Assembly: GCA_963720725.1 (NCBI GenBank) | Contig: CAVRGN010000001.1 | Location: forward strand, 124,001-188,000 | Length of the DNA stretch: 64,000 bases | Source: Benzoatithermus sp963720725 | GTDB taxonomy: Bacteria > Pseudomonadota > Alphaproteobacteria > Geminicoccales > Geminicoccaceae | Direction: 5' to 3' | Shown here: positions 57,636-64,000 of the stretch, one piece after another | How positions within the stretch are numbered: position 1 is the first letter of the stretch | Layout of the letters: every line of letters begins with the position of its first letter | The notes under the pieces: model-generated | Databases searched by the model: none | What the model was told of the DNA's origin: nothing | The model's input: only the letters and a program-made list of their open reading frames with translations | Program-made: the position numbers and the translations under genes

Positions 57636-59027
57636 TCAGCCTGCGGCGGCGGTCGCCGGGCGTGCCTGGGCCGCGGCGGCGATCGCCTCGTCGGGTGGCA
57701 GGATGTAGGTGGTCTGCTCCATGCCGACCATGGTCGCGACCTTGGGCGGCGTGGCCCAGTTGACGGCGTCGAAGCGACCGCTCGGGGCCAGGGGCTGCCA
57801 GGCGGGCAGGACCTCGCCGGTGTCGTCGCACACCCAGGCACGATCCGGCTCGGCGTCGGTGGCGCGCGCCAGCCATTCGGCGGACTTCGCCCGGTCGCCG
57901 CCCGACTGGCGCTCGAGCTCGGAGAACAGGCGATAGACCCGGGCCGTCGGCTGGGCTTCCAGCGCCGCCTCGAGCCGGGTGCGGGCGGTCCCCCAGTCGC
58001 CGGCCTGCATGGCGGCCTCGGCCTGCAGCACCAGGGTTTCGGGATGGCTGCGGTTGAGGGGGGCCAGGCGGCTGTCGATCCGCTTCTGGCGCTGGCTCGC
58101 GCTCTCGCCCGGGTCGATCTGGGCATAGACCCTGGCGATGTCCGGATGGGGTGCGGTCCGCCAGCCCTCCTCGAGGATCTGCAGCGCGAGGCGGCGCCGA
58201 CCGGCCTGCAGCGCCAGCTCGCCCGCCTGGGCCACGCCCGGCGCGAAGCCGGGATCGGCCTTGGCGGCGCGACGGGCCTGGGTCAGTGCGTCGCCGGCGC
58301 GGTCCTGCTCGCGCAACTCGGTGGCGAGCAGGTGGTAGAGGACCCCCTTCTTGTGCTTGGCCTGGGCGAGGTCGAGCAGCCCCTGGGCCTGCATCTCGTC
58401 GACCAGGGGCAGCGCCTCGTCCCACTTGCCGTCCCGGGCCAGGAGCTCGAACAGGGTCGTGAGCACCCAGGGCGTGGTCGGGCTGCGGCGGTAGGCCCTT
58501 CTCGCCAGCGAGAGCGCCTCGCCGAACTCGCCGGTCTTCATCGCCTGGGCCAGCAGCCCGCGCAGGCCGACGAACTCGGCGTCCCGCCGCTCCAGCATCT
58601 GCCGGAACTTGAGGTGGGCGATTTCCTCCTTGCCCTCGAGCTGCGCGGTCTGCGCCTGGAGCAGCAGGAGGCTGCCATTGTCGGGCAGGTGGCGCTCGGC
58701 CTGGCGGTGATAGGTGCGCGCGGCGGTGAGATCGCCGGCGGCCACGGCCATCAGGCCGCGCGTGAGCTCTTCGTAGCCTTTGACCTGGGTCCGGCGCCCG
58801 CGCGAGATCCGCCAGCTGCCCGGCAGGACCAGCAGCACGCGCAGAATCTCGAACAGGATGATCGCCAGGGCGGCGAAGGCGAGCAGCACCGCGATCACGG
58901 TCCCGACGCTCAAGACCAGCTCCTGGCCGAGCCACTGCACCGCGACGGTGCCGGGATGGTTGACCACCCAGACCGCGGCCCAGGCGAGCAGGCACGAGAC
59001 GGCGAGGAAGAACACGAGGCGGAGCAT
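57636..59027 (-). CDS. hemY: HemY-type TPR membrane protein
   Basis: A 463-residue protein with two N-terminal membrane helices (LVFFLAVSCLLAWAAVWVVN; VIAVLLAFAALAIILFEILR). HemY phrases (WLGQELVLSVGT; GYEELTRGLMAVAAGDLTAA) and about nine TPR-like helix pairs follow. The distal phrase DRAWVCDDTGEVLPAWQPLA, followed by FDAVNWATPP, is typical of alphaproteobacterial HemY. It is not the protoporphyrinogen oxidase that shares the name. It follows Mic60 in the haem cluster. Confidence 0.9.
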   Translation of the reverse strand: MLRLVFFLAVSCLLAWAAVWVVNHPGTVAVQWLGQELVLSVGTVIAVLLAFAALAIILFEILRVLLVLPGSWRISRGRRTQVKGYEELTRGLMAVAAGDLTAARTYHRQAERHLPDNGSLLLLQAQTAQLEGKEEIAHLKFRQMLERRDAEFVGLRGLLAQAMKTGEFGEALSLARRAYRRSPTTPWVLTTLFELLARDGKWDEALPLVDEMQAQGLLDLAQAKHKKGVLYHLLATELREQDRAGDALTQARRAAKADPGFAPGVAQAGELALQAGRRRLALQILEEGWRTAPHPDIARVYAQIDPGESASQRQKRIDSRLAPLNRSHPETLVLQAEAAMQAGDWGTARTRLEAALEAQPTARVYRLFSELERQSGGDRAKSAEWLARATDAEPDRAWVCDDTGEVLPAWQPLAPSGRFDAVNWATPPKVATMVGMEQTTYILPPDEAIAAAAQARPATAAAG

Positions 59028-59054
59028 GATGTTGGTCCTTCGCGGTCTGGCGGC

Positions 59055-60671
59055 TCAGCCCTGCCGGGCCAGCATGGTCTTCAGATGCTGGCGCAGGGAC
59101 TCGACGGCGTCCGCGGCGGCCAGACGCTGCTCGGCGCTGGCGATCCAGTCCCCCGCGGCCGCGTTGCCCTGCTCGGCCAGGGGCTTCATCGCCGCCACGG
59201 CACCGGGCAGATCCTGGAGCAGCAGCGCCTCGCGGGCGTCGCGGACGGCCCCCTGTCCCGGCACGGCCTCCTCGTCGACCGGGTGGAGATCGACCAGGCT
59301 GTTCAGATTCTCGCGGGTGCGCTCCAGCCAGTCCGACGGCGGGGTCGAGGAGGCGGGCTCCAGGCTCTGCTCGATCGTGCGCAGCTGCTGCGCGAGCTCG
59401 GCCAGGGTCGGAATGCCCGTGCTCGCCATGGGCTCCAGCTTGTCCGCCACTTCGCCGATCGCCTGATCGTCCTTGGCGAGCTGGCGCAGGATGTCCACCG
59501 AAGGCGTGAAGGGCTGGCCGGTCTGCAGCGCGGCGTCCAGGCTGTTGGTCGCCAGCGACAGCCCGACGCTGCGCTCGCGCTGCGCACCCGCGGCGCTCAG
59601 GCGCGAGCTGGTGTCGGCGAGCTGCTGCTGCAGCTCGCTGCGTGCGCCCTGGACCTTGTCCGCGAGCTCGCCGCGGAGCGTCTGGATCTGCGCCGTGGTG
59701 TCGCTGAGCGCGGCGGCCTGCTCCTGATTGGTCTTCGCCTGGGCCTCCAGGTCGGCCTTCATGGCCAGCAGGTCGTGCTGCTGCGCCGCGATCTCCTCCA
59801 TCCGGCTACGCGCGCCCTCGACCATGGTCTGGAGCGCCGCCGCCTGCTTGTTGCCGGCCTCGAGGCTCTGCGTCACCAGCTGCTCGAGCCGCGCCAGTGC
59901 CGCGGAGACCGATTGCTGGCCCTGCTCGATGCCACTCTGCTTGGCGGCGATGTCGGCGACGGTCTTCTTGTCGACAATGTCGGCCGGCTGCGACTGCTCG
60001 ACCTCGACCAGCTTCGCGTTGACCGCCTCCATCCTGGCGGTGACCTGGTCGCCGGCGGCACGGAAGGCCCGGTCGGCCTGATCGAGCTTCGCGGCGAGGT
60101 CGGCGGTCGCACTCTCGGCCGCGTCGATCTTGTCGCCCAGCGCCGCCACCGCCGAGTCGGTCTGCTGCAGCGTCGTCTTGGCCTCGCCGAACTCGTTGCC
60201 GAGGCTGCCCATGGTGCCGCCGAGCTCGTCGAGCCGGCCGCCCAGGGTCGCGATGCCGCTTTCGGCGGTGCGCGTCGAGGCCGCCGTCGCTTCGAGCTGC
60301 TCCAGCGCGGGCTTGACCGGGCCGTGCTCGTAGGCATACCAGCCGCCGCCGCCGACCACCGCGGCGCCACCGAGCAGCCCGCCGATCAGGCCTGGCAGGA
60401 AGCCGCCGCGCCGCGCCGGCGGCGAACCGTCGGCCTCGGCCGGGGGCGGCGCCACGGGCTCGCGCACGTCGTCGGGCTCGGCCATCACCTCGATCCTTCC
60501 GGTATCAGCGTCCACGACGGCTTCGCCCACGGGGCCTTGTACCCCGGGTGCAGCACCCTCGGGCAATTCCTCGTAGTCGACCGCCTCGATGTTCTCGGGC
60601 GTGACCTTGCGGTCGGGCCATGCCGACCCGCCGGTCGCTCCAGTGCGGCCGCTACGCTTCCCGCGCGCCAT
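59055..60671 (-). CDS. Mic60/mitofilin homologue
   Basis: A 538-residue protein. The polar N-terminal 95 residues precede a single membrane helix with a glycine-rich face (LPGLIGGLLGGAAVVGGGGW). A long coiled coil covers ~115-385. The C-terminal helical domain contains PSVDILRQLAKDDQAIGEVA and ARDAREALLLQDLPGAVAAM, which is the mitofilin signature. Alphaproteobacterial Mic60 shapes inner-membrane folds and is encoded between hemD and hemY, exactly as here. I chose the ATG at 60671; 20 upstream in-frame Arg-rich residues are rejected. Confidence 0.88.
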   Translation of the reverse strand: MARGKRSGRTGATGGSAWPDRKVTPENIEAVDYEELPEGAAPGVQGPVGEAVVDADTGRIEVMAEPDDVREPVAPPPAEADGSPPARRGGFLPGLIGGLLGGAAVVGGGGWYAYEHGPVKPALEQLEATAASTRTAESGIATLGGRLDELGGTMGSLGNEFGEAKTTLQQTDSAVAALGDKIDAAESATADLAAKLDQADRAFRAAGDQVTARMEAVNAKLVEVEQSQPADIVDKKTVADIAAKQSGIEQGQQSVSAALARLEQLVTQSLEAGNKQAAALQTMVEGARSRMEEIAAQQHDLLAMKADLEAQAKTNQEQAAALSDTTAQIQTLRGELADKVQGARSELQQQLADTSSRLSAAGAQRERSVGLSLATNSLDAALQTGQPFTPSVDILRQLAKDDQAIGEVADKLEPMASTGIPTLAELAQQLRTIEQSLEPASSTPPSDWLERTRENLNSLVDLHPVDEEAVPGQGAVRDAREALLLQDLPGAVAAMKPLAEQGNAAAGDWIASAEQRLAAADAVESLRQHLKTMLARQG

Positions 60672-60794
60672 CCGGCGGCCCCTCCCTCGACTTCTCGCGA
60701 CGGCCGACCTTCGAAGGCCGCGACCGCTCACCCGCCACGACGCTGCCAGCCAAGCCGGAACCCCGCGTGCCGTGATCGGGTATCATCTTCACCC

Positions 60795-61490
60795 TCACCC
60801 ATCAAGGCGACGCAGCAAGGCTTTTTGGTCGCGCGCATCGGCGACCCTGACGGCGCGCAGGGACAGGCCGGCGAGCTCGGCCGCCACGGCCTCGCTGAGG
60901 CAGGCCGCGATCACCGGGGAAAGGGCGCGGCCGAGGTCCGCGGCCCTGATCCTGGCGGCGAACAGCGCGGCGGTACGCGGCGAGAACAGGAGCACGGCGC
61001 CCAGCCGCCCGCCACGCAGCGCGGCTTCCGTCGCCGGCGCCAAGCTCTCGGCAGGTACCGCCTCGTAGACCACCGCCGGGCGGTAGCCGAGGCCCGCGGC
61101 CCCGAGGTCCTCGGCGAGGCCTGGGCGCACGTCCCGGCCGCAGAGGTGCAGCACGAGACCGCCCGAGGGCAGCGTGGCGGCGATCAGCGCCGCGAGCGAT
61201 CGGCCGTCGCCGCCGGCCACGCCGCTGGGCACCGCGCCGATCTCGCGCAGCGCCCGTGCGGTGGCCCCACCCACTGCGAACAGCGGCAGCCCCGGGGGCA
61301 AAGCGGCCAGCGCCGGTACGGCGTTGGCGCTGGTCACCGCCACGGCCGCCACCGTGCCCGGCTCGACCTTCGGCGGCGCCAGCGGCTCGATCCGCAGCAG
61401 TGGATCGAGCAGCGGCTCGTGTCCCGCCGCCGACAGGAGACGTGCGGTTTCTTCCGCCTGGTCCCGCGGACGGGTGACCAGCACCAGCAT
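60795..61490 (-). CDS. hemD: uroporphyrinogen-III synthase
   Basis: A 231-residue cytosolic enzyme that cyclises hydroxymethylbilane to uroporphyrinogen III. It starts MLVLVTRPRDQAEETARLLS, the family opening, and has VAVTSANAVPALAAL, LFAVGGATARALREIGAV, and VLLFSPRTAALFAARI. The low identity of HemD proteins leaves few invariant residues. The ATG at 61488-61490 lies five bases past the hemC stop; the frame extends upstream inside hemC but without sense. Confidence 0.9.
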   Translation of the reverse strand: MLVLVTRPRDQAEETARLLSAAGHEPLLDPLLRIEPLAPPKVEPGTVAAVAVTSANAVPALAALPPGLPLFAVGGATARALREIGAVPSGVAGGDGRSLAALIAATLPSGGLVLHLCGRDVRPGLAEDLGAAGLGYRPAVVYEAVPAESLAPATEAALRGGRLGAVLLFSPRTAALFAARIRAADLGRALSPVIAACLSEAVAAELAGLSLRAVRVADARDQKALLRRLDG

Positions 61491-61495
61491 GGCCG

Positions 61496-62431
61496 TCAGC
61501 CGGTAGGCGTGAAATAGCCCGGGGCCAGCCGGTCGCGAAGCTCCACGCCCGTGTCGTCGCCCAAGGCGACGCAGGCGGCGGCGGCACCGGTGACGTCGAT
61601 GCGGTCGACCGCGCTGCCGTCGGGGCTCGCCACCAGGCCGCGCAGCCTCAGGTCCGGCCCCGAAAGCTCGGCCAAAGCGGCGATCGGTGTGCGGCAGGAG
61701 CCGTCCAGGGCACCCAGAAAGGCGCGCTCGGCGCTGATGCTGGTCATGGTCGGCGCATGGTTGATCGCAGCCAGGAGCTGGAGCACGGGCCCGTCGTCCG
61801 CCCGGCATTCGATGCCGATCGCACCCTGCGCCACCGCGGGCAGCATCTCCTCGGGCGGCAACGCCGCCGAGACCACCTCCTCCAGCCCCAGCCGGATCAG
61901 CCCGGCCATGGCCAGGAACGTCGCCTGGACCTCGCCGGCCTCCAGCTTGCGCAGGCGGGTCTGGACGTTGCCGCGCAAAGGCACCACCACCAGATCGGGA
62001 CGGACCGCGCGCAGCTGCGCCTGCCGGCGCAGCGAGGCGGTGCCGACCACGGCACCCTTGGGCAGCTCGGCCACGCTGCGCGGCCCGCGCGCGATCAGGG
62101 CGTCGCGCGGATCGGCGCGAGGCAGCACGGCGCTGATCACCAGGCCCGCCGGCAACAGGGTCGGCATATCCTTCATCGAGTGCACGGCGAGGTCGAGCGT
62201 GGCGCCCAGCAGCCCGGCCTCGATCTCCTCGGTGAACAGGCCCTTGCCGCCGATCTCCGCCAGGGTCCGGTCCTGGATCCGATCGCCCTGGGTGCTGACG
62301 ACGACGATCTCGACCGACGCGTCGTCGAGCGCCGGCTCGGCGGCGAGCAGGGCCGCCTTGACCATGCGCGCCTGCGCCAGGGCCAAGGGCGAGCCGCGGG
62401 TGCCGAGCCGGAGGGGAAGGCGGAGCGTCAT
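61496..62431 (-). CDS. hemC: porphobilinogen deaminase
   Basis: A 311-residue enzyme that joins four porphobilinogen units. The opening LRLGTRGSPLALAQARMVKA, the catalytic Asp88 in LAVHSMKDMPT, the substrate-binding GTASLRRQAQLRAVRPDL, and the cofactor-linked Cys246 in LDGSCRTPIAALA are all present. It heads hemC-hemD-Mic60-hemY and diverges from tsaD across 54 bases. Confidence 0.95.
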   Translation of the reverse strand: MTLRLPLRLGTRGSPLALAQARMVKAALLAAEPALDDASVEIVVVSTQGDRIQDRTLAEIGGKGLFTEEIEAGLLGATLDLAVHSMKDMPTLLPAGLVISAVLPRADPRDALIARGPRSVAELPKGAVVGTASLRRQAQLRAVRPDLVVVPLRGNVQTRLRKLEAGEVQATFLAMAGLIRLGLEEVVSAALPPEEMLPAVAQGAIGIECRADDGPVLQLLAAINHAPTMTSISAERAFLGALDGSCRTPIAALAELSGPDLRLRGLVASPDGSAVDRIDVTGAAAACVALGDDTGVELRDRLAPGYFTPTG

Positions 62432-62485
62432 GGCTGGTTGTCCAAGGATCGGCTAAGCATCGGCCACAATGGTCCGGAGGGAAAG

Positions 62486-63538
62486 TTGCGCGACGAGGAC
62501 ATCGTCCTGGGGATCGAGACCAGCTGCGACGAGACGGCGGTGGCCCTGGTCCGTGCCGACCGTCGGGTGCTGTCCGCCCCGCTGTTCTCGCAGCTGGCCG
62601 AGCATGCCCCCTATGGCGGCGTGGTGCCGGAGATAGCAGCCCGCGCCCATGTCGAGAAGCTCGACCTTCTCATCGCCCAGGCGATGGCCGAGGCCGGTCT
62701 CGGTTTCGCGGATCTCGCGGGCGTCGCCGCCACTGCCGGGCCGGGGCTGATCGGCGGCCTGATGGTGGGCCTGCTCACCGGCAAGACGCTGGCCATGGTG
62801 CATCGCCTGCCGCTGGTCGCGGTCAACCATCTCGAGGCGCACGCGCTCACCGCGCGCTTCATGGGCGAGCTCGATTTTCCCTATCTCCTACTTCTGGTTT
62901 CCGGCGGCCACTGCCAGCTCGTCGCGGTCCAGGGCGTGGGCAGCTACCGGATGCTCGGGACCACCATCGACAATTCGGTCGGCGAGGCCTTCGACAAGGT
63001 CGCGAAGATGCTGGGCCTGGGCTATCCCGGCGGCCCGGCTGTCGAGCGGCTGGCCCGCGACGGCGATCCCAGACGCTTCGAGCTGCCTCGCCCGCTCCAC
63101 GGCACCGCCACCTGCGACTTCTCCTTCTCCGGCCTCAAGACCGCGGTACGCCACCGGATCCTGGAACTTGGCCGGGCGGCGGGCGAGCCGCGCACGATAG
63201 CCGACCTCTGCGCCGGCTTCCAGGCCGCCGTCGGCGACGTGCTGGTCGACCGGTCGCGGCGCGCGATGCGCCGTCTGCGCGACGAGTATCCATCCTGCCG
63301 CGCGCTGGTCGTCGCCGGCGGCGTCGCGGCCAACCTCCATCTCCGCCGGCGGCTGGAGGAGGCCACGGGCGCGGAAGGCTACGACCTGGTCGCCCCGCCC
63401 CTCGAACTGTGCACCGACAATGCCGTCATGGTCGCCTGGGCCGGCATCGAGCGCCTGCGGCTGGGCCCGGTCGACGACCGGGCGGTGGCCGCGCGCCCGC
63501 GCTGGCCGCTGGAGGAGCTGACGCCGTCGTTGGGCTGA
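62486..63538 (+). CDS. tsaD: tRNA N6-adenosine threonylcarbamoyltransferase
   Basis: A 350-residue ASKHA-fold enzyme that transfers threonylcarbamoyl to A37 of ANN-reading tRNAs. It has the opening VLGIETSCDETAVALVRADR, metal ligands His115 and His119 (VNHLEAHALTARF), and the ATP loops LLLLVSGGHCQLVAVQG and DNSVGEAFDKVAKMLGLGYP. CDFSFSGLKTAVRH and the distal ELCTDNAVMVAWAGIERL complete it. The start is most likely the TTG at 62486 with GGAGGG four bases upstream; no in-frame ATG or GTG is nearby. The intergenic space with hemC holds a divergent promoter. Confidence 0.93.
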   Translation: MRDEDIVLGIETSCDETAVALVRADRRVLSAPLFSQLAEHAPYGGVVPEIAARAHVEKLDLLIAQAMAEAGLGFADLAGVAATAGPGLIGGLMVGLLTGKTLAMVHRLPLVAVNHLEAHALTARFMGELDFPYLLLLVSGGHCQLVAVQGVGSYRMLGTTIDNSVGEAFDKVAKMLGLGYPGGPAVERLARDGDPRRFELPRPLHGTATCDFSFSGLKTAVRHRILELGRAAGEPRTIADLCAGFQAAVGDVLVDRSRRAMRRLRDEYPSCRALVVAGGVAANLHLRRRLEEATGAEGYDLVAPPLELCTDNAVMVAWAGIERLRLGPVDDRAVAARPRWPLEELTPSLG

Positions 63539-63631
63539 GATGTACCAATGTCGCCTCCACGCCATCCTGCAGGCCCACCGAACCCGTCACCTCACTCGGA
63601 CGCTCACCGTCACCATCGGCGAGCCGATGGC

Positions 63632-64000
63632 TCAGTAGGGCGTCAACACGTCCGCCAGCATCGGGAAGTGTTTGCGATTGCGGGTGACCAGCTGGAGCCG
63701 GTGCGCTTGTGCGGTCGCGGCGATCAGCGCATCGGCAAGACCCACGCCATGGCTGGCGCTCCAGCGGCGATTGAGCAGCCCCGCTTCGCGTGCGATTGCA
63801 TTCGTGACCGGCAGCACATGAAACTGCGCCAGCGCCGAGTCGAGCTGCCGCTGTTCTCGACCATCGCGCACACCGGCGAAGAGTTCGGCCACATTGACCA
63901 CCGACAGGCTGGGGATCACTTCGATCTGCTCGATGAACGCCACTGCGACCGGGTCGTCGCGGAAATAGTCGATCAGCAGGGTGGTATCGAGCAGCAGGCT
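63632..64000 (-). CDS. VapC-type PIN-domain toxin, N-terminus cut by the window edge
   Basis: One hundred and twenty-two codons of a PIN RNase are visible. The first acidic residue is in LLLDTTLLIDYFRDD, the second in VVNVAELFAGVRDG, and the third in VGLADALIAATAQAHRLQLV, followed by TRNRKHFPMLADV. These are the VapC catalytic acids and the C-terminal strand. The frame is open at the right edge, so probably only a few residues are missing. VapB would lie beyond the window. It is convergent with tsaD. Confidence 0.88.
   Translation of the reverse strand, partial: SLLLDTTLLIDYFRDDPVAVAFIEQIEVIPSLSVVNVAELFAGVRDGREQRQLDSALAQFHVLPVTNAIAREAGLLNRRWSASHGVGLADALIAATAQAHRLQLVTRNRKHFPMLADVLTPY

Noticed and set aside
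58044..61517. A 1157-codon open frame on the plus strand
   Set aside because: It is antisense to hemY, Mic60 and hemD, which all have clear family motifs. The plus-strand text has only low-complexity Leu/Gly/Arg/Gln.

Overview
This window is GC-rich DNA from an alphaproteobacterium, probably of the Rhodospirillales/Geminicoccales breadth. The best evidence is the hemC-hemD-Mic60-hemY order at the right end, which is an alphaproteobacterial arrangement. The rhizobial-type glycerol ABC operon and the opgG-opgH pair agree with it. No phage, insertion sequence, integrase or CRISPR array was seen. The species cannot be named from sequence alone.

Left part (1-9743): the N-terminal part of a PAS-domain membrane sensor, a Dps ferritin, a relic of an HlyD-type adaptor, sulfoacetaldehyde acetyltransferase (xsc), small lipoproteins, a three-gene MotA/TolQ/ExbB-type channel cluster on the minus strand, a branched-chain amino-acid binding protein and isovaleryl-CoA dehydrogenase. 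Accessory part (9744-17425): a minus-strand pair made of a TIR-domain protein and a STAND NTPase. The NTPase ends in nearly identical helical repeats and its 3' end is frameshifted. Next come a twice-frameshifted DUF3500 gene and a secreted protein with RTX-like and 40-residue repeats.

Middle part (17426-41380): tRNA-Leu(CAA), the periplasmic glucan genes opgG-opgH, a DCC-family thiol protein, a dctPQM TRAP transporter, three overlapping GT4 glycosyltransferases, a glutathione transferase, a CLC chloride/proton protein, and a complete glycerol regulon read glpK-glpR-glpD-glpS-glpT-glpP-glpQ-glpU-glpV on the minus strand. In that operon glycerol is imported by the ABC system, phosphorylated by GlpK and oxidised by GlpD. 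GlpR probably controls it through two operator-like sites that flank glpR.

Right part (41381-64000): a frameshifted haem-binding (DUF336) gene, a small EamA/SMR-like protein, an HWE histidine kinase with PAS domains, a frameshifted membrane spermidine-synthase-like gene, soxXYZAB for thiosulfate oxidation (no soxCD in the window), a possible ccdA/soxV relic, a cyclic-nucleotide-domain/thioredoxin-reductase fusion without the CxxC pair, a PoxB-like ThDP enzyme, a frameshifted three-haem cytochrome c, tRNA-Thr(TGT), hemY, Mic60, hemD, hemC, tsaD, and a VapC-type PIN toxin cut by the window edge.

Five otherwise well-conserved genes carry one to three frame changes each. The single pattern across unrelated genes means that base-level assembly error has to be weighed against real gene decay. 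The best candidates for little-described biology are the TIR/STAND pair and the channel cluster at 4763-6586.
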